Source: Planctomycetota bacterium (GTDB taxonomy: Bacteria; Planctomycetota; UBA8108; UBA1146). Taken from it: a stretch of DNA of 64,000 nucleotides. The stretch is from NCBI GenBank assembly GCA_014240375.1, contig JAAZXB010000013.1, positions 26,487-90,486 on the forward strand. The letters are read 5' to 3'. The position numbers were made by a program, and so were the translations under genes. This document shows, piece by piece, positions 17,027 to 24,864 of the stretch (position 1 is its first letter; the number at the start of each line of letters is the position of its first letter). The notes below the pieces were generated by a model, which saw only the letters and a program-made list of their open reading frames with translations, ran no database searches and was not told the DNA's origin.

Positions 17027-18762
17027 ATCCATCCCAGAAGAGCATCGTCCGACCCTGGCAGCCGCTTGAATTCGATGAGCAGCAGGCTGCTGTTCTCGCC
17101 AGTGAGGCGAATCTGAACCCGTGGATCGCTCGCTTGCTGGTCCAGCGCGGGATCGCCACAGCCGCTGAGGCGCACGCTTTCCTCGAACCTCGGATGCTCG
17201 ACCTACTGCAACCGGAAGAGATTCCCGATATCGATGTGGCGGTCGAGATGATTCTCGCGGTCCGCGATGCCGGGGGCACCATCGCCGTCTTTGGAGATTA
17301 TGATGTGGATGGAATCAGTGGAACCGCGGTTCTGCTGGAGATGTTAAAGCACCTCGGAGTGGAGACGGTGCACCGGTTGCCCAATCGAGTGTCGGATGGG
17401 TATGGCCTGCATCCCCAGGTGATCGACGGCTTCGCCGAGGCACAGGTCGACCTGATCGTCACTGTCGATGGTGGCTCCAACGACCTGGAGGCGCTGCAAC
17501 GTGCCCAGCAACTGGGGATCGAGGTGATCGTGACCGATCATCATCCGGTCCACCAGGTCTTCGAGGGAGTCCCGCTGGTGCATCCCGATCGACCCGATCG
17601 TCCATCTCCGTCGCGCGGTCTCTGTGGGGCGGGAGTCGCCTACAAATTGTGCTGGGCGCTGGCTCGGGAAGATGCTGGTGGAGAGAAGGTCGACGACCGC
17701 ACCCGGGATCTTCTGGTCGAACTGCTCGCCTTCACTTCCCTCGGTACGGTGGCCGATGTGGTCCCGCTGGTGGGGGAGAATCGAATCATCGTCAAGCATG
17801 GATTGAGAGCACTGGCTGCGACACGAAGGCCGGGACTGGAAGCGTTGATGGAAATTTGCCGGGTCGATCGACAGCAGCTGGATGCGGTCGATATCGGCTT
17901 CAGGATCGGACCTCATCTCAACGCTGCCGGGCGCATCGGCGATGCCGATGAAGCACTGGAACTGTTGCTGACCGTTGATCGACAGCGGGGCCAGCAGTTG
18001 GCGCAGCAGTTGTCGACTCTCAATCTGCAGCGCCGGGAGATCGAGACTGAGGTGGCCGAAGATTGCCGCCAGGAAGTGAAGGATGGACTGCATCCGCAGC
18101 AGGGACCGGTGGTCTTTGCTCGTCAGGGGTGGCATCCGGGGGTGGTGGGGATCGTCGCCGCTCGGATGAGCGAACAATTGCACCGCCCGGTGTGGGTTCT
18201 CAGTATCGAGGACGATATTGCCCGCGGGTCCGGTCGTAGTGTCCCGGAACTGCCGCTGTCCGATCTCTACCCGGTGATGAAACCGCTGGTGCAACGCATC
18301 GGTGGCCACGCTGCAGCGGGGGGGCTGACGATGCTCAGCGATCAGATCGATTCGCTACGGCAGACGCTGGCTCAGTACCAGACGAGCCTGGTCGTCTCCA
18401 GCGATCCTCCGGTGCGTCTGTACGACCTGGAACTGAAACCTGCACAACTGACACTGTCGCTGGCGCAAGAGGTCGCACGACTGGCCCCTTTCGGTCAGGC
18501 CAATGCACAGCCGCTCTTCAAGATCTCTGGACTGCGGACCGATGGCACCCCGCGGCTGGTGGGACGTGGCGAAGAGCATATCCAGGTGACCTTTCGCGGC
18601 GATGAAGCCCGCATTCCGGCGATCTGGTTTCGCGCTGCCGGTCGTGCTCGCGAGTTGACCACCGGTGGAGAGGTGACGGTGCTGGCCCATATCGGGGTGA
18701 ACCAGTTCCGTGGCCTCCATCTGCAACTACAGATCATCGACATCATCCCTGCCCCAAGGTAA
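17023..18762 (+). CDS. recJ: Single-stranded-DNA-specific exonuclease RecJ
   Basis: A 579-residue DHH-family 5'-3' exonuclease used in recombination and mismatch repair. Motifs in order: VFGDYDVDGISG (GDYDVDG at 91-97), TVDGGSND, VTDHHPV (172-174), SLGTVADVVPL, GPHLNAAGRIG, HPGVVGIVAARM, and the DHHA1 signature GGHAAAGGLTM. A C-terminal OB-like domain follows. Length matches the family. The start is a TTG inside the purQ stop (TTGA) after a G-rich ribosome site. Confidence 0.95.
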   Translation: MNPSQKSIVRPWQPLEFDEQQAAVLASEANLNPWIARLLVQRGIATAAEAHAFLEPRMLDLLQPEEIPDIDVAVEMILAVRDAGGTIAVFGDYDVDGISGTAVLLEMLKHLGVETVHRLPNRVSDGYGLHPQVIDGFAEAQVDLIVTVDGGSNDLEALQRAQQLGIEVIVTDHHPVHQVFEGVPLVHPDRPDRPSPSRGLCGAGVAYKLCWALAREDAGGEKVDDRTRDLLVELLAFTSLGTVADVVPLVGENRIIVKHGLRALAATRRPGLEALMEICRVDRQQLDAVDIGFRIGPHLNAAGRIGDADEALELLLTVDRQRGQQLAQQLSTLNLQRREIETEVAEDCRQEVKDGLHPQQGPVVFARQGWHPGVVGIVAARMSEQLHRPVWVLSIEDDIARGSGRSVPELPLSDLYPVMKPLVQRIGGHAAAGGLTMLSDQIDSLRQTLAQYQTSLVVSSDPPVRLYDLELKPAQLTLSLAQEVARLAPFGQANAQPLFKISGLRTDGTPRLVGRGEEHIQVTFRGDEARIPAIWFRAAGRARELTTGGEVTVLAHIGVNQFRGLHLQLQIIDIIPAPR

Positions 18763-18818
18763 CGCAACTGGTCACATTCGCTCACGCAGGTGCTGCGGAG
18801 TGACGCAGATGGTCACAT
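18763..18818. promoter_or_regulatory. Two direct copies of a 15-bp element upstream of the pilin gene
   Basis: CGCAACTGGTCACAT (18763-18777) and CGCAGATGGTCACAT (18804-18818) differ at two adjacent bases and are spaced 41 bp apart, about four helical turns. They lie in the roughly 300-bp gene-free stretch between recJ and the first pilin gene, where a promoter for the pilin is expected. They could be operator half-sites. I see no convincing -35/-10 or sigma-54 promoter in the same stretch. Confidence 0.4.
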
Positions 18819-18996
18819 CTTGACGAAACTCGTCGCAGTTGCGATCGGCTGCTGATCTTCAGCTAGATTCACAACCTGAACTTCTGCAATGAGTTGTGAG
18901 AAAACCACCGGAAAATCTCAGAATGGGCCCGCCACTTGCCATGGTCCCCATGCACCGCAGTGGTGAGTGTCGGAGCGAGAGCTCGCAACTGTGTGC

Positions 18997-19023
18997 AAGG
19001 CCGATTTGGCCGACGATTTTTTT
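18997..19023 (+). terminator. Possible terminator before the pilin gene
   Basis: A short GGCC...GGCC stem (in GGCCGATTTGGCC) is followed by GACGA and a run of seven T residues, ahead of the pilin ribosome site. It is 235 bp after the recJ stop. The stem is short, so this could be an attenuator, a weak terminator or chance. Confidence 0.3.
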
Positions 19024-19073
19024 AAGAACTAATTCTCACAGCTCGCTCCGAGACAGCCATGAAAGGCACATAC

Positions 19074-19502
19074 ATGCAACGCATGCAAAAGACCGAGGGA
19101 TTCACCCTCATCGAACTGATGATCGTCGTCGCGATCATCTCCATCATCGCGGCCATCGCGATTCCTAGTCTGCTCAACGCCAAGAAGTCTGGTAATGAAG
19201 CGTCTGCTCAGGCCAGCCTGCGCACCGTGAGCACCGTTTCTGAGCAGCACCGTAATCGCTTCAATGCCTACCCAGCAACCCTGGCTGCGCTGGCGACCAA
19301 CGACTACGTCGATTCCTCGTTGGGTGCCGGAGTGAAGTCGGGTTACACCTTCGTGTTGGCTGGAACCGCCACCACCTGGACCTGCACTGCAAATCCGACC
19401 ACCACCAGTGACGGAGATCGTTACTTCTTCGTCGACGAAAGTGGCGTGATTCGTTGGGCCTCAGGTGTTGCTGCAACCGTCGCCAGCGATCCCATTCAGT
19501 AG
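19074..19502 (+). CDS. Type IV pilin / pseudopilin-like protein, copy 1
   Basis: About 142 residues with a class III prepilin leader: a short basic MQRMQKTEG, then cleavage before FTLIELMIVVAIISIIAA with Glu at mature position 5. The globular part holds repeats of polar residues, one pair-less Cys (TWTCTA) and FFVDESGVIRWASG, typical of type II secretion or pilin-like proteins. The ATG at 19074 follows AAAGG at seven bases; another in-frame ATG lies at 19059. A strong hairpin terminator follows. It pairs with the next pilin-like gene and with pilMNO at the right end of the window. Confidence 0.88.
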   Translation: MQRMQKTEGFTLIELMIVVAIISIIAAIAIPSLLNAKKSGNEASAQASLRTVSTVSEQHRNRFNAYPATLAALATNDYVDSSLGAGVKSGYTFVLAGTATTWTCTANPTTTSDGDRYFFVDESGVIRWASGVAATVASDPIQ

Positions 19503-19518
19503 TTCTGTCTCGGAGTTC

Positions 19519-19547
19519 GGGGAGGGACTGCTTCGCAGTCCCTCCCC
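19519..19547 (+). terminator. Rho-independent-type terminator between the pilin genes
   Basis: A perfect 13-bp stem (GGGGAGGGACTGC with its complement) around a TTC loop is followed by TTCTTC. It lies 17 bp after the first pilin stop and 61 bp before the second pilin start, so the first gene may be expressed at a different level from the second. Confidence 0.85.
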
Positions 19548-19607
19548 TTCTTCTATATCCGGTCGGAAGCCATCGAAACGGCCTGAAAGTTCAAAGGAGT
19601 AAGCACC

Positions 19608-20033
19608 ATGAAGAGAGCAGAATCCGGATTCACGCTGATCGAACTGATGATCGTCGTGGCGATCATTTCCATCATCGCAGCGATCGCTATTCCCAGTTTG
19701 ATGGTGAGCCTGGCCAGTGGCCGAGAAGCGGCAGCGATCGGTTCACTGAGGACCATCAGTACTGCCGCCGAGCAGTTCCGGATGCGTAACAGCCAGTATC
19801 CGGTCGATCTCGGCGATCTCTCCTCCCAGTTTCCGGCACTGATCGATGAGGCGCTGGGGGCAGGGCAGAGAAACGGATACAACTTCGATCTCGAGGCCAC
19901 ACCTGGAGGATTCGCCTGCAATGCGGATCCCGAACTGAGCCCAGACGCACGCTTCTTCTACCTCGATCATAGCGGTGTCATTCGCCAGTCGAGTGGGTCA
20001 CAGGCAGGACCGGCCAGCGCTCCAGTTCAGTGA
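19608..20033 (+). CDS. Type IV pilin / pseudopilin-like protein, copy 2
   Basis: A 141-residue prepilin-like protein. The leader MKRAESG is followed by FTLIELMIVVAIISIIAA, nearly identical to copy 1 through the N-terminal helix. The remainder differs but keeps the order of a Cys, then FFYLDHSGVIRQSSG and a C-terminal PVQ. The ATG follows AAAGGAG. The two genes look like an old tandem duplication with diverged head domains. Confidence 0.88.
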   Translation: MKRAESGFTLIELMIVVAIISIIAAIAIPSLMVSLASGREAAAIGSLRTISTAAEQFRMRNSQYPVDLGDLSSQFPALIDEALGAGQRNGYNFDLEATPGGFACNADPELSPDARFFYLDHSGVIRQSSGSQAGPASAPVQ

Positions 20034-20121
20034 CCGGTCACCGTTGACTCGCAGTCGTTGTCATCTACCATGCCCGGACGGCTTCCTCGGATCGATGGGG
20101 GGCCCGGAAAGGGCGCTCTCG

Positions 20122-20802
20122 ATGACTTCACCGGCTCCACCTGTACGTCTGGCTCCGAGTATCCTCTCCAGCGACTTCAGCCATCTCGCCGACGAGGTCT
20201 CGTTGGTGATCGAGGCGGGAGCGGACTGGATTCATGTCGATGTGATGGATGGCCATTTCGTTCCCAACCTGACGATCGGTGCTCCAGTTGTGAAGTCGCT
20301 GCGGGCCGCCACCGCCGCTTATCTCGATGTCCATCTGATGATCTCCAATCCGGCTCAGTATCTCGACGATTTCATCTCCGCCGGAAGTGACATGGTGACC
20401 TTTCACATCGAAGCGGAATCCGATCCGCTTCCCTTGCTCGACAAACTTCACAGGGCCGGACGTAAGGGTGGGCTGGCGATTCGCCCGGGAACCGATGTGG
20501 AACAGTTGTTACCCTATGTGCCCGCCTGCGACATGGTTCTGGTGATGACGGTCGAACCTGGCTTTGGCGGTCAGTCCTTCATGGAACAACCACTCGATAA
20601 GATCTCGGCGATCCGGGCAGTGGCCGCAGATTCGATGGAAATACAGGTCGATGGAGGGATCACCGTCGAGACCCTCCCTCAGGCCTTGCGTGCCGGTGCC
20701 AATGTGTTCGTGGCGGGCAGTGCTGTCTTCGGAGGCGAAGATGTACCCGCCAATATTGCGGCGCTACTTCAAGCGATGAGCGGACCGAGGACGGTGGCAT
20801 GA
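20122..20802 (+). CDS. rpe: Ribulose-phosphate 3-epimerase
   Basis: A 226-residue TIM-barrel enzyme of the pentose phosphate pathway. It shows APSILSSDFSHL, GADWIHVDVMDGHFVPNLT (metal-binding His and Asp), DVHLMISNP, VMTVEPGFGGQSF and QVDGGI. The ATG follows GGAAAGGG. It overlaps accD by an ATGA junction. Confidence 0.95.
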   Translation: MTSPAPPVRLAPSILSSDFSHLADEVSLVIEAGADWIHVDVMDGHFVPNLTIGAPVVKSLRAATAAYLDVHLMISNPAQYLDDFISAGSDMVTFHIEAESDPLPLLDKLHRAGRKGGLAIRPGTDVEQLLPYVPACDMVLVMTVEPGFGGQSFMEQPLDKISAIRAVAADSMEIQVDGGITVETLPQALRAGANVFVAGSAVFGGEDVPANIAALLQAMSGPRTVA

Positions 20803-21638
20803 GCGAGAAAAAAGGCGAACCACGGCCCAACCGCCGCCGCGATGTGCCCTCTGGCTTGTGGATGCGCTGCAGTGGTTGCTCCAAGATGATCTACCGCAAC
20901 CTGGTGGTGGAGCGGGGCAACGTGTGTCCCGAATGTAGCTATCATTTTCCCATCTCCAGCGACGAGCGGATCCGCTTGCTGTGTGATCCGGAGACCTTTG
21001 ACGAGCAATTCAAGGAGTTGGCACCTGCCGATCCTCTGCAGTTCGAAGCGCGCCGTACCTATCGAGAGCGCCTCGATGAAACGCAGAAGAAGACCGGTTT
21101 GCTCGACGCGTGCCTGGTTGGCTGTGCCGAGATCGGTGAGGTTCCGGTGATCCTGGGAGTCAGTGATTCTCGATTCCTGATGGGGTCGATGGGGTCGGTG
21201 GTGGGTGAGAAAATTGCTCGTGGGATCGAGATGGCGAGAGAGCAGAATCGTCCCTTCATCTTCGTCAGTGGATCGGGCGGGGGAGCCCGCATGGACGAGG
21301 GGATGTTCTCGCTGATGCAGATGGCCAAGACCGCCGCGGCGATCCAGCGACTGCATGAGGCTGGCGGCCTGTTCGTGAGCATCTTGACCAACCCGACGAT
21401 GGGCGGGGCGATGGCCAGTTTCGCCGCCCTCGGCGACGTGATCATCGCGGAACCCAAGGCGTTGATCGGTTTTGCCGGGCCCAATGTGATCAAGCAGACC
21501 ATCAATGCCGAACTTCCGGCAGGATTCCAGTCCTCCGAGTTCAACCTCGAGCATGGCTTCATCGACCTGGTGGTGGATCGCCAGCAGATGCGAAGCACGC
21601 TGATCCGAATCCTGGCCTATTTCTGCCAGGAAGCCTGA
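20799..21638 (+). CDS. accD: Acetyl-CoA carboxylase carboxyltransferase subunit beta
   Basis: A 279-residue partner of AccA. The N-terminal four-Cys zinc ribbon is complete (Cys24, Cys27, Cys43, Cys46). The crotonase-type core has GSMGSVVGEKIARGIE, SGSGGGARMDEG and GFAGPNVIKQT. Together with AccA it makes malonyl-CoA. It is coupled to rpe by a four-base overlap. Confidence 0.95.
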   Translation: MSEKKGEPRPNRRRDVPSGLWMRCSGCSKMIYRNLVVERGNVCPECSYHFPISSDERIRLLCDPETFDEQFKELAPADPLQFEARRTYRERLDETQKKTGLLDACLVGCAEIGEVPVILGVSDSRFLMGSMGSVVGEKIARGIEMAREQNRPFIFVSGSGGGARMDEGMFSLMQMAKTAAAIQRLHEAGGLFVSILTNPTMGGAMASFAALGDVIIAEPKALIGFAGPNVIKQTINAELPAGFQSSEFNLEHGFIDLVVDRQQMRSTLIRILAYFCQEA

Positions 21639-21757
21639 CTCGCCCTCTGAATCGATTCTTTCCTCAAGTGTTGGACCTCGAATGCCGATTTAAGGCATTG
21701 GAGACACTTTCCCGTCCTACATCGCCCCGGGGAAGACTTCAGAAGGAGCCAGGACCG

Positions 21758-22141
21758 ATGAAACGTCAAAGAATTTTAGTACTCGGTCTCGACCGTGATT
21801 CTGCATACGCAATGCGAAACGTGTTCGAGTTCGAGCGCCACGAGATCGATGTCTGCATCGATATGGTAGTGGTTCGTGATGTGCTCATCGAGCGCGCCTA
21901 CGACCTGATCGTCGTCGATGCTCGTGTGTGCCAGCTGGAGGAATTCGATCTGGTCGACTTCCAACTCGACCGGGGACTGAGGGTGCCGCTGATCGTGATC
22001 GGTAGCGAGAATACCGGATTGCGCCGTTCCCTTCGCTCCCGTCAGGGACTGGAAGTGGTTCACCTCGACCTCGATGGTCACCAGTTGCTCGAAGCGGTCG
22101 GCTCCTGGAGTTCCTCACCCGATCCTGAAGCGGCAGCCTGA
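21758..22141 (+). CDS. Degenerate receiver-like protein
   Basis: A 127-residue protein with the alternating pattern of a response-regulator receiver domain: RILVLGLDRD, then YDLIVVDARV where the phospho-acceptor Asp would sit, then LIVIGS. The usual Lys near the C-terminal end of the domain is not evident, and no output domain follows. It may be a single-domain or pseudo-receiver. The ATG follows AGAAGGAG. It precedes a diguanylate cyclase gene by 70 bp, suggesting a shared signalling role. Confidence 0.55.
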   Translation: MKRQRILVLGLDRDSAYAMRNVFEFERHEIDVCIDMVVVRDVLIERAYDLIVVDARVCQLEEFDLVDFQLDRGLRVPLIVIGSENTGLRRSLRSRQGLEVVHLDLDGHQLLEAVGSWSSSPDPEAAA

Positions 22142-22211
22142 GTACCCTGCACCCTCCCCTCGACAGTGGTAGGATGAACCCCGGGCGTCGGCTGCGCCGC
22201 GGAGGATCATC

Positions 22212-23165
22212 ATGTCGCAACTTCACAGGTTCCGCGAACTGGAAGCACAGGGGATCGATATCTTGTCGATCCTCGCGGGAGATAGCGGCGTCGACGACCA
22301 GCAGTTGAAGTTGCTTCTGGATCGCCTCGGCCCGCTCGGGGAAGAGTATCACAGCGATCTGATGGAACTGCTGACCCACCGCCGCTTCGACGAAACCGAG
22401 GCACTCGGTCTGTGGAAAGGGGTGGTTCGTCACAAGCGCAAGATGGAGACGGCTCTGGGCCGAGTGGTGGGGGTGAGAGTCGCCGCCGCAGATTATCTGA
22501 CCAATCGAAGGCCACTGCTGGAAGCACCACGCATCGTCCCTCGCCAGGAGATGGAACAACTGATTTCTCAGGTCAACCTCGATGTCCTCACCGGACTGCG
22601 CAATCGACGCTCCATCGATGAGGCACTGAGACTCGAGATGCAGCGTACCCGTCGCTACGGTGGCGTCTTCACCGTACTGCTGATCGACCTCGATCACTTC
22701 AAGGGAATCAACGATCAGCAGGGGCACGTGGCCGGTGATGCGGTGCTGGTGGAGATCTCTCGGCGCATCCAGAGTGCCTGTCGCGAGACCGATACAGCGG
22801 GCCGTTGGGGCGGTGACGAACTGCTGGTGATCTTGCCCCAGACTGGACCGATCGATGCGGGCATCTTGTCGGGTCGCCTGCGCCATGATGTTCGCCACCG
22901 ACCGATTGCACTTCACAACGGGGAGTTTCAAGATGTGACCATCTCCATCGGCATCTCGAGTTATCCGGAGCACGGAACGGTCGCTCAAGAACTGGTCGAT
23001 TCCGCCAGTTCAGCGCTGAGACAGGCGAAGAAATCGGGAAGAGATGCAGAGGCGGTGGCCGGAGTCACTTCATCTCCACCCGCGCGAGGAACCCAGATGA
23101 GAAGTAGTCGCCAGTTTCTGGGGGAGGACTCACCACCACCGCGCGGCGACGAGCCGCAGCGCTAG
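22212..23165 (+). CDS. Diguanylate cyclase (GGDEF domain)
   Basis: A 317-residue protein with an uncharacterised helical N-terminus (about 115 residues) and a GGDEF domain starting at NLDVLTGLRNRRS. The active loop reads GGDEL (200-204), and an intact allosteric I-site RETD (191-194) stands exactly five residues before it. DLDHFKGIND and the SIGISSYPEHG strand are also present. It likely makes cyclic di-GMP with product inhibition. There are no membrane helices, so it is cytoplasmic. The ATG follows GGAGGATC. Its stop overlaps the stop of the convergent membrane gene. Confidence 0.88.
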   Translation: MSQLHRFRELEAQGIDILSILAGDSGVDDQQLKLLLDRLGPLGEEYHSDLMELLTHRRFDETEALGLWKGVVRHKRKMETALGRVVGVRVAAADYLTNRRPLLEAPRIVPRQEMEQLISQVNLDVLTGLRNRRSIDEALRLEMQRTRRYGGVFTVLLIDLDHFKGINDQQGHVAGDAVLVEISRRIQSACRETDTAGRWGGDELLVILPQTGPIDAGILSGRLRHDVRHRPIALHNGEFQDVTISIGISSYPEHGTVAQELVDSASSALRQAKKSGRDAEAVAGVTSSPPARGTQMRSSRQFLGEDSPPPRGDEPQR

Positions 23166-24697
23166 CGCTTCTTTCGCAACGATGGAGCCGCTTGTTTCTT
23201 CAGCCACATCCGACAGTACTGATCGAAATGAATTGCCAACCATCCCTCATCTTCATCGAGTCTTCGGGTCAATAGTCCTCGAGTCGCATCCTGTTCTGGA
23301 GTGCGAATCAGCACCGCATCGACACGAGACAACCATGCTTCCAGCTGGGGCAAATCCCTGCCGCTGAGCGCCGCGTCGTGCGCCTTGAAGCGAGCGGCAC
23401 CGTAGACCGTGTTCCGCGAGTCCATCGTCGGTCTCAAGCGGCCTGCGGAAGCGTGGACGACGACGCTGCCATACTCGTATTCACAGAGCACGTCCCCCGA
23501 GACCTTCCATTCATCGGCGAGGACCGCCACCGCAGTACGCGGCAGCCGCGTCGACCAGTCACTGCCGATCTGGCGCCACTGGATCTCGGGGCCGGTGATG
23601 GTGGCGGGGTAGCCGTAAGCCAGGAGCATTGCGAGTACCGCAGTGATCAGTACCGCAGCCCTCACCCGGACCCGACGCATCGTCTCGGGCCAGCTCAGGC
23701 AATAGGGGGTGGCCCACACTCCCAGCACCAGCGAGGAGAGGAGTGCGGCGAGGGCGAAGTGGCGCTGTTGCAGGAGTGCCATGGTGATCGCCACAGCCGT
23801 CGCCAGGCGCGCAGCACGAGGGATCTGTCCCGCTCCTGCTTTCACCCCCTGCCGAAGCAGCACCAGCAAGGTCACGGCGAGACCGGGCAATCCGATCCAG
23901 AAGCTGGGGGTGAGGCGGAACTGACGGCCTCCGCTGGAATCGGCGAGGGGACTGACCCATTCGATGACCTGGCTGGTGAAGACCGGGTCGAGGCCGAGCT
24001 GGAAGGGGAACAGGAACAGGCCGAGGCCGTGAGGTTGCAGGAGGGTGGCTCCGATGGCGCTGACCAGAACTTCGATCCGTTGCTGTCGCGAGGCACGATG
24101 ATGGTCAGGCCAGATCAGCAGGTCAAAGATCAGGAATGCGATGCCGAGGATGAAGGAGGAGTGGCAGTTGGCCCACAGCGCCATCAGCGGCAGCGACAGC
24201 CACAAGAGGCGGGGGCGTTCGCGCCCCAGCAGCGAGATGTAGTACAACCCCATGACGCTGCACAATCCGAGCAGGTGGGGCCGAAGCATCAGTCTGCGGC
24301 CGGCGATCAACCACAGCGGCACCAGCAGCAGCAGCCGGGCAACGGTCGCCACTCCCAGGTGCCTCGAGATCTTCTCCTGAAGCCAGCCGAGCAGCGCGGC
24401 AAGAGCCATCGCCAGCAGCACCAGGCCGTGGGCACCACCGACCTTGTGGCAGCTGGAAAAGATCACCGCCGCCAGCCACTCGTGGGCGACCCAGGAGCCG
24501 CCATGCCCGTTGGCGGAGAAGGGGTCGGTGGCGGGAACTCGCCCCTCCTGGAGGATCCAGTCACCGACCGCCAGGTGCATCGGCAGGTCATTGTTGGCGA
24601 GCGGATGGAAGGCGATCAGTGCCGGCAGGGCGATGGCCAGGAAGGTGATCCAGCGATCTCCGGTGGTGCTTGTGGAGACTGGTGTGTTGAACTTCAC
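23162..24697 (-). CDS. Polytopic membrane protein, GT-C glycosyltransferase-like
   Basis: A 511-residue integral membrane protein with about ten hydrophobic helices and a soluble C-terminal domain of about 130 residues. The first luminal loop contains NNDLPMHLAVGDWILQEG and DPFSANGHGGSWVAHEWLA, the acidic and tryptophan pattern seen in lipid-linked sugar-dependent GT-C transferases and their relatives. The C-terminal part has VAVLADEWKVSGDVLCEYEYG. No sugar donor can be named. The 168 bp to the divergent DUF418 gene must hold both promoters. Confidence 0.6.
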   Translation of the reverse strand: MKFNTPVSTSTTGDRWITFLAIALPALIAFHPLANNDLPMHLAVGDWILQEGRVPATDPFSANGHGGSWVAHEWLAAVIFSSCHKVGGAHGLVLLAMALAALLGWLQEKISRHLGVATVARLLLLVPLWLIAGRRLMLRPHLLGLCSVMGLYYISLLGRERPRLLWLSLPLMALWANCHSSFILGIAFLIFDLLIWPDHHRASRQQRIEVLVSAIGATLLQPHGLGLFLFPFQLGLDPVFTSQVIEWVSPLADSSGGRQFRLTPSFWIGLPGLAVTLLVLLRQGVKAGAGQIPRAARLATAVAITMALLQQRHFALAALLSSLVLGVWATPYCLSWPETMRRVRVRAAVLITAVLAMLLAYGYPATITGPEIQWRQIGSDWSTRLPRTAVAVLADEWKVSGDVLCEYEYGSVVVHASAGRLRPTMDSRNTVYGAARFKAHDAALSGRDLPQLEAWLSRVDAVLIRTPEQDATRGLLTRRLDEDEGWLAIHFDQYCRMWLKKQAAPSLRKKR

Positions 24698-24864
24698 GGG
24701 TCCACTCCCTCGGTGGTTGATTCCGGCGTCTTCTCGTTACCGGCAGATCATCGCTACCACCTACCGGTCATGGTAGACCAGGAAGCGGATTTGTCGCTGG
24801 AATTCAGGTATGATCCGTCGTCCCGCCGCAGCCCTGCGGCGTTCCACCACGGGGGGAGGGTGTC

